Shown: positions 9,041 to 17,001 of the stretch, piece after piece
How positions within the stretch are numbered: position 1 is the first letter of the stretch
Layout: each line of letters begins with the position of its first letter
Source of the DNA: JAWXCE01 sp033764775
GTDB lineage: Bacteria > Pseudomonadota > Alphaproteobacteria > Rhizobiales > Rhodomicrobiaceae
DNA length: 64,000 nt
Assembly: GCA_033764775.1 (NCBI GenBank)
Contig: JANRIQ010000032.1
Coordinates: 62,001 to 126,000, forward strand
Direction: 5' to 3'
Made by a program: the position numbers and the translations under genes
The notes under the pieces: model-generated
What the model was told of the DNA's origin: nothing
Seen by the model: only the letters and a program-made list of their open reading frames with translations
The model's database searches: none

Positions 9041-9418
9041 ATGATGAATAAGAGCGCCGATTTCGAGATCCCCGCGACCTTCCGCGAAGCAGCGCAAAAG
9101 TCGGTCGAGCAAGCCAAAGAAACCTATCACCGCATCAGCGACGCCACCCGCCAAGCGCAGGACATGGTGCTGAAGTCCAGCGAGGCGATGTCCGCCGGCG
9201 TGAAAGAGATGCAAGACAAGGCTCTGCAATACGCCGAAGCCAACATCAACGCCGGTTTCGAGGTCGCCTCCCGCCTCGTCAACGCCAAGGATTTCACCGA
9301 AGCGCTTGAAATCCAGGGTCAGTACGCCCGCAAGCAGATGGAGACACTGACGGCCCAGACGCAGGAGATGTCCCGTCTCGTCGCTCAGGCTGCGCAGAAA
9401 GCCCAGCCGACGGTCTAA
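9041..9418 (+). CDS. Phasin family protein 1
   Basis: Protein of 125 aa, mostly amphipathic helix, with the Phasin_2-type pattern: repeated Glu/Lys/Gln heptads, an ATRQAQDMVLKSSEAMSAGV segment and the typical ending YARKQMETLTAQTQEMSRLVAQAAQKA. Phasins coat polyhydroxyalkanoate granules and limit their size. A GAGGAGAG ribosome site precedes two tandem ATG codons (9041, 9044). An ATG at 9037 is closed after four codons. A second phasin follows 73 bases downstream, in the same direction. Confidence 0.88.
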   Translation: MMNKSADFEIPATFREAAQKSVEQAKETYHRISDATRQAQDMVLKSSEAMSAGVKEMQDKALQYAEANINAGFEVASRLVNAKDFTEALEIQGQYARKQMETLTAQTQEMSRLVAQAAQKAQPTV

Positions 9419-9491
9419 TCCAGGCGTCATGGCGGCAAGGCGCTCCGCGCGTCTTGCCCGTTCCCCGCAGTCAGCAAGAGGAGAAGTTGAG

Positions 9492-9875
9492 ATGGATGAG
9501 GCGTCCGTCATCGACGTCGCCGAGGACAACAGCGCGGTTGTGCGTCAGTTCACGCGCGGCGCTGAAGAGGCCGTGCGCGTCGCCCAGGCGTCCAGCCGCG
9601 AGGCGAACCGCGACTATGTGCAGGCGCAGTTAAAGCTTCTGGACATGATGCAGGCGAATGTCGCCGCCGCGTTCGATCACGCTCGCAAGGTGGTCGCGGC
9701 CAAATCGCTGCCCGAGACCATGGAGTTGAACTCGGCTTACATAAAAAGCCAGATGGTCGCTGCGGCCGCGCAGGCTGAGACCATGCGCAATCTCTGGCTC
9801 GGCGCCATGGCCGGCGTTCTCGAGCCTTACAAGCAAAGCTTGAAGCGCTACTCGCAGCAAGCCCGTATGTGCTAG
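9492..9875 (+). CDS. Phasin family protein 2
   Basis: Protein of 127 aa. The ATG at 9492 is chosen because AGGAGAAG stands ahead of it; a longer frame from 9429 has no ribosome site. Helical, Gln/Ala-rich sequence with the phasin pattern (VAAAFDHARKVVAAKSLPETMELNSAYIKSQM, written here only in part as a guide: PETMELNSAYIKSQM). It is a diverged paralogue of its upstream neighbour and ends with a Tyr-rich segment (LKRYSQQARMC). It probably also binds PHA granules. No PHA synthase gene is in the window. Confidence 0.85.
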   Translation: MDEASVIDVAEDNSAVVRQFTRGAEEAVRVAQASSREANRDYVQAQLKLLDMMQANVAAAFDHARKVVAAKSLPETMELNSAYIKSQMVAAAAQAETMRNLWLGAMAGVLEPYKQSLKRYSQQARMC

Positions 9876-9954
9876 GCGCCCGCTCGCGCCCGGCGCGCTT
9901 CAGGCTACTGCGCCGTTGCGCGAGGGACGCAAACGTTATAACACTACGGGGGAC

Positions 9955-10031
9955 GCCGCTGTAGCTCAGTTGGTTAGAGCACCAGATTGTGGATCTGGGG
10001 GTCCCCCGTTCGAGCCGGGGCAGCGGTACCA
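9955..10031 (+). tRNA. tRNA-His (anticodon GTG)
   Basis: A complete 77-base cloverleaf. The acceptor stem GCCGCTG/CAGCGGT has a G1:U72 wobble, the D arm is GCTC...GAGC, the anticodon stem CCAGA/TCTGG encloses TTGTGGA (anticodon GTG), the T stem is CCCCG/CGGGG and CCA is encoded. The base before position 1 is C and the discriminator is A73, so the G(-1):C73 pair of most tRNA-His is absent. This loss is known in many Alphaproteobacteria. Confidence 0.96.
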
Positions 10032-10063
10032 CCGGCGCAAACCTCGCGCCACGGCTAGCCTTC

Positions 10064-11329
10064 ATGACACCCACGCGCAGCCTTCCAAGCGTCGCGATCG
10101 TGGGCGCCGGACCTTCTGGGCTCATCGCAGCAGAGACGATCGCCCGCGCCGGCTTGTCCGTCACCGTCTATGACCGCATGCCGACGCCGGGCCGCAAATT
10201 TCTTTTGGCGGGGCGCGGCGGGCTGAACTTGACGCACACCGAGCCGTCGGATCGCTTCGCCGCGCGCTATGGGCCTGCTGAGGCCCGGTTGCGCGCGGCG
10301 CTCGATGCGTTCCCGTCGCAAGCGCTCATCGCCTGGTGCGAAGGCCTCGGCGAGCCAACCTTCGTCGGGTCGAGCGGACGGGTGTTCCCGCGCTCCATGA
10401 AAGCCTCGCCCGTGCTGCGCAAATGGCTGGCGCGCCTGTCCGCGCTCGGCGTGGCTTTTGCGCTGAAACGCCGCTGGACGGGCTGGGACGCGACCGGCCG
10501 CCTCCTCTTTGCAGGCCCGGACGGCGAAACGGCGAGCGTCGAAGCCGACGCCGCCGTCTTCGCGCTCGGCGGCGCCAGCTGGCCCCATCTCGGCTCGGAC
10601 GGCGGGTGGGTTCACGCATTCGCGGGCGCAGGGGCGGCTGTGTCGCCGCTCTCGCCCGCCAATTGCGGGGTCGAGGCGGACTGGTCGCCGCATTTCCGAG
10701 AACGCTTCGCCGGCGCGCCGCTCAAATCCGTTGCGGCGACGTGCGGCTCGGCCTGCGCCCTCGGCGACGCGGTGGTGACGCGGCGCGGGCTTGAGGGCGG
10801 CCCGCTCTATGAACTCGGCCCGGTCATCCGCGCGGCGCTGGCCGGCGGCGAGGCGACCGTCGCGTTCGATCTGCGCCCCGCCATGTCCCTCGCCGCGCTC
10901 GCCGGCCGTCTTGCGGCGTCGCGCAAGCAATCGCTCTCCACGCGGCTGCGCAAGGCCGGCTTCAACGCCACGGAAAGCGGTTTCCTGCGCGAAACCATGC
11001 TCGCGCAACGCCGCGATCCGTCCATCGCAACGCCGGAAGACTGGGCGGCTCACGCCAAGGCCGCGCCGGTCCGCATCCGCGGGCTTGCGCCCATCGCGCG
11101 GGCCATCTCCACCGCCGGGGGTGTGCGGCTCGACGCGGTGGACGAGACGCTCATGCTGCGCGCGCGGCCCGGGGTCTTTGTCGCGGGCGAAATGCTGGAT
11201 TGGGAAGCCCCGACCGGCGGCTATTTGCTCCAGGGGTGTTTCGCGACGGGCGTCGCGGCGGGGCGCGGCGCGTTGCGCTGGCTGGGGGTGTCGGAAGACC
11301 GGCCCGCGCTTGCAAAAGCGGATGTGTGA
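10064..11329 (+). CDS. NAD(P)/FAD-dependent oxidoreductase, YhiN/HI0933-like (TIGR03862 type)
   Basis: Flavoprotein of 421 aa. It begins with a Rossmann fold (VAIVGAGPSGLIAAE, about residues 10-24), followed by GRKFLLAGRGGLNLTH, which matches the second dinucleotide-proximal motif of this family. Near the C terminus the motif STAGGVRLDAVDE and the ending GEMLDWEAPTGGYLLQGCFATG are typical. The substrate is unknown for the whole family. The ATG at 10064 is chosen because upstream codons would overlap the tRNA-His gene, which ends 32 bases earlier. Confidence 0.85.
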   Translation: MTPTRSLPSVAIVGAGPSGLIAAETIARAGLSVTVYDRMPTPGRKFLLAGRGGLNLTHTEPSDRFAARYGPAEARLRAALDAFPSQALIAWCEGLGEPTFVGSSGRVFPRSMKASPVLRKWLARLSALGVAFALKRRWTGWDATGRLLFAGPDGETASVEADAAVFALGGASWPHLGSDGGWVHAFAGAGAAVSPLSPANCGVEADWSPHFRERFAGAPLKSVAATCGSACALGDAVVTRRGLEGGPLYELGPVIRAALAGGEATVAFDLRPAMSLAALAGRLAASRKQSLSTRLRKAGFNATESGFLRETMLAQRRDPSIATPEDWAAHAKAAPVRIRGLAPIARAISTAGGVRLDAVDETLMLRARPGVFVAGEMLDWEAPTGGYLLQGCFATGVAAGRGALRWLGVSEDRPALAKADV

Positions 11330-11404
11330 CGCCGGTTCATCGCTTATAATGCCTTAAATTCTTGTTCAGTTTAATTCACGCCACGCCTTTTTGCGGATTT
11401 TTAC

Positions 11405-12580
11405 ATGGGCAAGCTTGGCCTGCGTCTTGCTCTCTTTTTTTGCGCCGCTTTCCTTGCAAACATCTCCGACCGCGCTTTTGCGGCCAAGGTGCGGCACTCG
11501 GTATTGGGAACGGGAAGCGAGCGCACGTGCGAGGCGGTCGTCTCGCCCGACGCCACCCATGGCGGCGAGCCGATCACGCTCACGTTCTCCACGCGCGGGG
11601 CGAAGCGCTTCGATCATGTGGCCGTGTCGCTGGGGGAGGCCGGCCGCTACGAGGACGCAACGCTGCTGTTTGAAAACGAGCGCGTCGCCTTTCCCGCCGC
11701 CACATTTGGCGTCATGGAGAAAGCCGACAAACGCCCCGCCGATCTGCTCGCCACGGGGCTGGCGCGGGCGGGGACGGATCGCAAAGCGTTTTACGTCACC
11801 GCGCGCTTGGCCGGGGCCGACGATGTCGTCAGCAGCCGTTTCGACGGCTTTGACCTGAAAGACGCGCTCGCCAGGTTCGCCGCGAACTGCGTTTTCGATG
11901 TTGAGGCCTATTACGAGTCTGAAAGACGCCGCTCGGGTGAGGCGGCGCTGGTCGTAAGCGACAGCGAGTTGCAACTCATCCGGTGGGTGTTGCGCCGGAA
12001 GTTCGCCGCGCAATTAGAGAGGCCGGCTTGGGCGCCCGCCCTTTCCGAAGCGGAGCGGGGTTTTCTCAAACGGTATCAGGCGGAGAAAGGACTGGCGCCG
12101 TCGGCCTATCTCGACCGGTTTCTCGTTGGGGCGCTCACGCTGGAGGGGAAAGACCTGAAGGAGCCGGCGAAGCCTGCGCCGGAGCCGGAACCCGCGCCAG
12201 AGCCGGAAGCGCCGCGCTCCACTACATTCATGTTCGAGCTGTGCAACAAAAGCCGCCATGTCATCGCGCTCGCGATCACGGCGCGGCCGCCGGGCGAGGA
12301 GAATTTCCGCGAAGACGGCTGGTATATCGTCAAGAAAGGCGAATGCACCAATCTCGGTCCTTACGAGCAGGGCTGGTTCTATTTCTACGGGGAGAAGAAG
12401 GATTCGGGCGGACGCATCTCTTGGAGCGGCAAGGGGCCCGATGCGCGCAACATCTGCGTCGTTTACCCAGGGCCGTTCGGGCGCGAGTACAAGGCGCGCA
12501 AATGTAAATCCAACGCGCTGAAAAAATTCACCGGGGTTTTCGTGAACGACGTGCTTCTGAGTTGGTCCATGACGAATTGA
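11405..12580 (+). CDS. Secreted protein with C-terminal DUF1036 domain
   Basis: Protein of 391 aa. Residues 1-26 form a signal peptide (ALFFCAAFLANISDRAFA). The middle part (about 30-250) is unassigned. A Pro-Glu linker (PAPEPEPAPEPE) lies near residue 260. The C-terminal 115 residues fit DUF1036: FELCNKSRHVIALAI, EDGWYIVKKGECTNL, a Tyr/Trp-rich WFYFYGE segment and conserved cysteines. DUF1036 domains occur in exported proteins of alphaproteobacteria and cyanobacteria; the function is unknown. Most family members are short, so the long N-terminal part is unusual. The gene stands alone. Confidence 0.75.
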   Translation: MGKLGLRLALFFCAAFLANISDRAFAAKVRHSVLGTGSERTCEAVVSPDATHGGEPITLTFSTRGAKRFDHVAVSLGEAGRYEDATLLFENERVAFPAATFGVMEKADKRPADLLATGLARAGTDRKAFYVTARLAGADDVVSSRFDGFDLKDALARFAANCVFDVEAYYESERRRSGEAALVVSDSELQLIRWVLRRKFAAQLERPAWAPALSEAERGFLKRYQAEKGLAPSAYLDRFLVGALTLEGKDLKEPAKPAPEPEPAPEPEAPRSTTFMFELCNKSRHVIALAITARPPGEENFREDGWYIVKKGECTNLGPYEQGWFYFYGEKKDSGGRISWSGKGPDARNICVVYPGPFGREYKARKCKSNALKKFTGVFVNDVLLSWSMTN

Positions 12581-12698
12581 CGGGCGTCGCAGCGCCGTCG
12601 TTTGCTGACTTGTCGGCGAGCGTTGGCCCGGCTCGCTATGCTGGTGAACAAAGCTGGGAAACCGGCGGCAAGCGACACGGCGCTTTAGACGCCCGTCG

Positions 12699-13376
12699 CT
12701 ACTTTTCTCCAGAGGTAAGCAGAAGCGACTGGGCGATCTCGGCGGCTTTAGATACATGCTCGATGCACGCCTGGTGCGCCGCCTCGCCGTCTCCCCTTGC
12801 GATAGCCTCCACAATACGCCTCATCTGCGAGATGCCCGCCTTGTCGCGCCCCGGAGTGGCAATCGTCATGGCGCGCAGTTGATTGATGCGGGCGTTGAGC
12901 GACCTCACGACGGCGAAAGCGACGTTGCGGCCTGCGCTCTCAAAAAGGAGCGCGTAAAAATCGTTGGTTGCGGCGAGAACATGCTGAGCATTTCCCGCAG
13001 CATATCCCTCAGCAATGGCGTCTATCCGAAGATGCAGCAGCCTAGGCAAATTGTCTATATTCGCGCTGGCGCAAGCGCGGGCGGCCATCGCCTCCAGCAA
13101 AGCACGGATTTCATAAATCTGCCGCGCATCCTCCGCCGTCGGCTTAGCCACGTACGGTCCGCGCTGCGCGCCTGTCGCCACAAGACCTTCGGCCTCAAGA
13201 TGGCACAGCGCTTCGCGAACGATCGATCGGCTAACACCGAGTTGCTCGCACAAATCACGCTCCACGAGCCGCTCGCCAGGCTTGAAGTAAAAGCTCAAAA
13301 TAGCGTTCCGCAGCTTGTCCAAGGCCAGGTCGCGGAGCGTGATCTGGGCGCGATCGACGCGCAATTGTGTGGTCAT
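12699..13376 (-). CDS. GntR/FCD-family transcriptional regulator
   Basis: Protein of 225 aa from the ATG at 13376, which has a GGGAGA ribosome site; in-frame codons further up lack one and would cross the intergenic palindrome. Residues 8-72 form a winged helix-turn-helix (LRDLALDKLRNAILS, VSRSIVREALCHLEAEGLV). The rest is an all-helical FCD ligand-binding domain that keeps the metal/ligand residues expected of the family (EIRALLEAMAA, NDFYALL). It faces the catabolic operon across 130 bases that hold a perfect palindrome, so it most likely represses that operon and possibly itself, with a pathway metabolite as inducer. Confidence 0.9.
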   Translation of the reverse strand: MTTQLRVDRAQITLRDLALDKLRNAILSFYFKPGERLVERDLCEQLGVSRSIVREALCHLEAEGLVATGAQRGPYVAKPTAEDARQIYEIRALLEAMAARACASANIDNLPRLLHLRIDAIAEGYAAGNAQHVLAATNDFYALLFESAGRNVAFAVVRSLNARINQLRAMTIATPGRDKAGISQMRRIVEAIARGDGEAAHQACIEHVSKAAEIAQSLLLTSGEK

Positions 13377-13461
13377 GGAATCTCCCGTGGCCGTCCCATT
13401 TAAGCTGAGTCCCTCAGGTTCGAAACGCCAGCTCGAAAAAGGCGTTGCAGCCTTCCTTTTT

Positions 13462-13471
13462 TGGTATACCA
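13462..13471. promoter_or_regulatory. Perfect palindrome TGGTATACCA, candidate GntR operator
   Basis: The ten-base dyad TGGTATACCA lies in the divergent region, 36 bases ahead of the first catabolic gene and 86 ahead of the regulator gene. FCD-type GntR proteins commonly bind short palindromes centred on TAT/TNNA with flanking TGGT/ACCA. It is the only perfect dyad I found in this 130-base stretch. Confidence 0.6.
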
Positions 13472-13506
13472 TAATCTGGTCGACTGAGCGAATTTGGATT
13501 GCGCCC

Positions 13507-14106
13507 ATGACTTCGCCGCACGAAGCAAGCATCCGAAAACTGGTGTCTTATGTTGAGGAAATCTATTCCGATGGCGGGAAGTCCGCGGAAAAGCCGCTCC
13601 GCCTGATCGGCGCGGCGGCGGTGTTGAGCAATCCATGGGCCGGGATGGGTTATGTGGAGAACCTTAAGCCTGAGATCCGACGCCTCGCCCCCATTCTTGG
13701 TCATATGCTTACGGCGGAAATTCTCAAACACGCCGGCGGCGGCGCTGCAGTGGAGGCGTATGGCAAAGCTGCCATCGTCGGCGTGAACGGCGAGATCGAG
13801 CACGCCTCGGCCCTCATCCACACGCTGCGCTTCGGCAATGTTTACCGCACAGCCGTCGGCGCCAAAAGCTATTTGAGCTTCACCAATGTGCGCGGCGGGC
13901 CCGGAGCGCCCATCGCCATTCCGATGATGCACAAGCATGACGAGGGCATGCGCTCTCATTACCTAACGCTTCAATTCTCCATCATCGACGCGCCAGGTCC
14001 GGACGAGATCGTCGTCGCGCTGGGCGGCTCTGTCGGCGGCAGACCACATCATCGCATCGGCGACCGGCGCCAAGACATAAAAGAGCTCGAGAGCGGCGAT
14101 GCTTGA
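13507..14106 (+). CDS. Amino acid synthesis family protein (DUF1185)
   Basis: Protein of 199 aa from the ATG at 13507. It matches the AA_synth/DUF1185 family: IRKLVSYVEEIYSDGG near the start, AVLSNPWAG, the central AYGKAAIVGVNGEIEHASALIH, and KSYLSFTNVRGGPGAPIAIPMMHK. The family's 'amino acid synthesis' name comes from structure and context, not from a proven reaction. It opens the ten-gene operon and overlaps the next gene by 8 bases, so the two are coupled. In this setting it may act on an amide- or amine-bearing intermediate (inference). Confidence 0.85.
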   Translation: MTSPHEASIRKLVSYVEEIYSDGGKSAEKPLRLIGAAAVLSNPWAGMGYVENLKPEIRRLAPILGHMLTAEILKHAGGGAAVEAYGKAAIVGVNGEIEHASALIHTLRFGNVYRTAVGAKSYLSFTNVRGGPGAPIAIPMMHKHDEGMRSHYLTLQFSIIDAPGPDEIVVALGGSVGGRPHHRIGDRRQDIKELESGDA

Positions 14107-14986
14107 GGCTGGCGTTTGGAACCTACGAGGCCCTCGGCAAGTGCTGCATGCGCCCGCGCCGGACGATTTTGGCAGGGTCATAGCCTATTTTCGACGGGGG
14201 ACTGGAGCGCCGCTGGTTCTGCTGCACGGGGTGGGTCTTCGCGCCGATATCTGGGCGCCGCAGGTGAACGCGCTCTGTGAGAGCTTCGACGTCATCGCCA
14301 TGGATATGCTGGGGCACGGGGCCAGCAGCTTGCCGCCGCGCGGCGCCGCGCTCGACGATTTTTCGAGCCAGGTTGAAGCGCTGCTCGACGGTCTTGCACT
14401 CGACGCCGCCCATCTGGCCGGACATTCAATGGGGGGGTTGGTCGCCCTCGATTTCGCCATCAGGCATCCGGCTCGCACTGTCAGCCTCACGGCGCTGAAC
14501 CCGGTTTACGAACGCAACCCTGAGCAGCGACAGGCGGTGGCCGAGCGCGCGGCGGCTCTCCGCGAAGACGGGCCCGCTCCTGTCGCGGCCGCAACGATCG
14601 CGCGCTGGTTCGGGAACCCTGCGCCGGAACGGCTGGCCCCTTACGCAATCGCGGTTCGCGCGATGCTGGAGAGCGTTGATCCGGCCGGTTACGCCCGCTC
14701 TTACCGCGTTTTCGCGAGCATCGACAATATCAGCCGTGATCGCTTGCGCCAGCTCGCTGTCCCTTGTGCGTTTATGACCGGAGAACTCGATCCGAATTCG
14801 ACGCCTCAAATGTGCGCCGCGCTCGCTAGCCGCGTCCAAAATGGGCGCTGCGACATCATCCCAGGCGAGCGCCACATGATGGCGTTGACATCGCCGGAAG
14901 CGGTCAACACGCGCCTTTTTGATTTCCTAAGCAATGTCGCGCGATCCGGCGCCGTTCGCACGCATGACGAGGCGCGACAAACATGA
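14099..14986 (+). CDS. Alpha/beta hydrolase
   Basis: Protein of 295 aa with an alpha/beta-hydrolase fold. The oxyanion motif LLHGVG is near residue 43, the nucleophile elbow GHSMGG gives Ser110, the acid is probably Asp231 (TGELDP) and the base His259 (GERHMM). Its relatives include 3-oxoadipate enol-lactonase-like and ester/lactone hydrolases. It overlaps the DUF1185 gene and ends 4 bases inside the flavin reductase gene. It probably cleaves the ester, lactone or amide made by the monooxygenase (inference). Confidence 0.88.
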   Translation: MLEAGVWNLRGPRQVLHAPAPDDFGRVIAYFRRGTGAPLVLLHGVGLRADIWAPQVNALCESFDVIAMDMLGHGASSLPPRGAALDDFSSQVEALLDGLALDAAHLAGHSMGGLVALDFAIRHPARTVSLTALNPVYERNPEQRQAVAERAAALREDGPAPVAAATIARWFGNPAPERLAPYAIAVRAMLESVDPAGYARSYRVFASIDNISRDRLRQLAVPCAFMTGELDPNSTPQMCAALASRVQNGRCDIIPGERHMMALTSPEAVNTRLFDFLSNVARSGAVRTHDEARQT

Positions 14987-15930
14987 TGCCGCAACGCGCC
15001 CATGACCGACAGGAGTTGCGCAAAGCTCTGGGCGCCTTCGTCACCGGCGTCACCGTAATCGCCACGCTGGAGGATAGCGGCGCCCCCCGGGGCTTTACAG
15101 CAAACTCGTTCACATCGGTGTCGCTTGATCCGCCCCTTATCTTGGTTTGCGTCGGCAAAATGGCGGCGAGCTATCCTGTATTCGCCGCTTGCAAGAGCTT
15201 TGCAGTAAACGTCTTGTCTGAGCGGCAGCTTGAGATTTCGGGCGTTTTCGCGTCTAAGGCGCCAGATAAATTCAACTCGATCGCCTGGCGCATCGGAGTT
15301 GGGGGCAGCCCGCTGTTCGATGAAGTGGCGGCTTGGTTCGACTGTAAAACGGCCAGCACGGTTGAGGCTGGCGATCACATCATCCTCATCGGCGAGATCG
15401 TGGACTTCGGTCAAACCGGGGCCAACCCGCTTGCCTATTGCCGCGGTGGTTATGTTTCGCTCGGGCTATCGCAAAGCGTCCTGTCGTCGGCCAGCGGCGC
15501 GGCGCGGGTCGGCGCGATTTTGGAGCGCGATAACCGTATTTTATTGCTCCGCGAAGCCGATGGCGCGTTCAGCCTGCCCACTGCGCCAAGCTTAGGGCCT
15601 GAAAGCAATCCCCGCAGTTTACTCGGCATGCTGCGCGCCATGGGGATCGAAGCGCGGACAAGCTTCCTATTCGCCGTTTTTGAGGACGGGCCCGGCGAGA
15701 GCCAGAGCATCTTTTACAGAGGCGTCTGGGATGGAGAATTCGGTAGCTATACGGGAGCAAGCGCGACGCCGATTGAGGATATTCCATTTAGTCAGATGAA
15801 AACCGACGCCATGCGCGCCATGCTGCAACGCTTCGTCAAGGAACGCGGCGAGGATGTCTTTGGCGTCTATGCCGGAGGGGTGGATGCCGGGGTCGTCGCG
15901 ACGCTGTCCACGGTGACGAAAGCTTATTAG
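14983..15930 (+). CDS. Flavin reductase with C-terminal degenerate Nudix-like domain
   Basis: Protein of 315 aa, about twice the usual 160-170 aa. Residues 10-165 form an HpaC-type flavin reductase domain: RKALGAFVTGVTVIAT, GFTANSFTSVSLDPPLILVC and FAVNVLSERQ. It would supply FMNH2 to the luciferase-like enzyme encoded next. Residues 174-290 look like a Nudix fold (VGAILERDNRILLLREADG, SLPTAPSLGPE), but the region where the REUxEExGU box should stand (205-223) has lost the paired glutamates, so hydrolase activity is unlikely. It may be a regulatory or docking tail. The start overlaps the hydrolase stop. Confidence 0.85.
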   Translation: MMPQRAHDRQELRKALGAFVTGVTVIATLEDSGAPRGFTANSFTSVSLDPPLILVCVGKMAASYPVFAACKSFAVNVLSERQLEISGVFASKAPDKFNSIAWRIGVGGSPLFDEVAAWFDCKTASTVEAGDHIILIGEIVDFGQTGANPLAYCRGGYVSLGLSQSVLSSASGAARVGAILERDNRILLLREADGAFSLPTAPSLGPESNPRSLLGMLRAMGIEARTSFLFAVFEDGPGESQSIFYRGVWDGEFGSYTGASATPIEDIPFSQMKTDAMRAMLQRFVKERGEDVFGVYAGGVDAGVVATLSTVTKAY

Positions 15931-15945
15931 CCAGGACGAGCGATT

Positions 15946-17001
15946 ATGAAATTCTCGTTGTTTGTGCATATGGAGAGGGCGGACGCCTCGACGCCCCACA
16001 GCGCTCTTTTCGCGGAGCTAGAAGAACTTGCGCTGATGGCCGAGGCGGGCGGCTTTGAAACGGTTTGGATCGGCGAACACCATGCCATGGAGTTTACCAT
16101 CGCGCCAAACCCGTTCATTCCCATCGCATATCTGGCCGCGAAAACCAGCCGCATTCGCCTTGGCACCGGAACGATCATCGCGCCGTTCTGGCATCCGATC
16201 AAGCTGGCGGGAGAAGCGGCGATGGCGGACATCGCCTGCGGCGGGCGGCTCGACTTAGGCCTTGCCCGGGGCGCATACGCGTATGAATATGACCGGCTTT
16301 CTCCAGGCCTGGACGCTTGGGGAGCAGGTCAGCGGCTGCGCGAAATGGCGCCTGCGCTGCAAAATCTCTGGCGGGGCGATTACGCCCATGACGGAGAATT
16401 CTGGCGATTTCCGGCGACGACGGCCGTGCCTTCGCCGTTGCAATCGCCGCACCCGCCGATCTGGATCGCGGCCCGCGACCCCAATTCGCACGCCTTCGCG
16501 GTCGAACGCGGCTACAATGTGCAAGTCACGCCCCTCGCAGCGGGCGATGCTGAAATCGCGAGCCTGATGGAGAAGTTCCAAGGCGCCTGCGCCGCTCACC
16601 CCAACGCAGCCCGGCCCAAGATCATGCTGTTGCAGCACGCTTTCGTCGCGACCTCGCCGGCGGAAGCGGATGACATCGCGCAACGGCTGAGCCGCTACTA
16701 CTGCTTTTTCGCGGCTTGGTTCAAAGCGGAGCGGCCCATCGCCCGCGGTTTCATGGCCCCCGTTGGCGAAGCCGATCTTGCCGCAATGCCGCAATATGCG
16801 CCTGAGACCATCCGCAAGAACCTCAATATCGGAGAGCCTGGAGAAGTTATCGATAGGTTAAAATCCTATGAAGCGCTTGGCTTCGACCAGTATAGCATAT
16901 GGATTGACAGCCTAATGCCGCACCATCGTAAGAAGCAATCTCTCGATCTGTTCATCCGCCATGTTATGCCTGCGTTCCCCGATCGTGGAGCCGCGCAATG
17001 A
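15946..17001 (+). CDS. Luciferase-like (LLM) flavin-dependent monooxygenase
   Basis: Protein of 351 aa with the bacterial-luciferase TIM-barrel pattern: ETVWIGEHH near residues 38-46, a SRIRLGTGTI strand near 70, GGRLDLGLARG near 103 and PPIWIAARDP near 176. It uses FMNH2 and O2 to hydroxylate or perform Baeyer-Villiger or N-/C-S-type cleavage on small substrates. The reductase is encoded 15 bases upstream. The stop overlaps the aldehyde dehydrogenase start (ATGA). The substrate cannot be read from the sequence. Confidence 0.9.
   Translation: MKFSLFVHMERADASTPHSALFAELEELALMAEAGGFETVWIGEHHAMEFTIAPNPFIPIAYLAAKTSRIRLGTGTIIAPFWHPIKLAGEAAMADIACGGRLDLGLARGAYAYEYDRLSPGLDAWGAGQRLREMAPALQNLWRGDYAHDGEFWRFPATTAVPSPLQSPHPPIWIAARDPNSHAFAVERGYNVQVTPLAAGDAEIASLMEKFQGACAAHPNAARPKIMLLQHAFVATSPAEADDIAQRLSRYYCFFAAWFKAERPIARGFMAPVGEADLAAMPQYAPETIRKNLNIGEPGEVIDRLKSYEALGFDQYSIWIDSLMPHHRKKQSLDLFIRHVMPAFPDRGAAQ

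Noticed and set aside
12581..12698. Search for an attachment-site copy of the tRNA-Arg 3' end on the left side of the island
   Set aside because: No stretch here repeats GGTCCGCCA or its neighbours, so an att pair is not supported.
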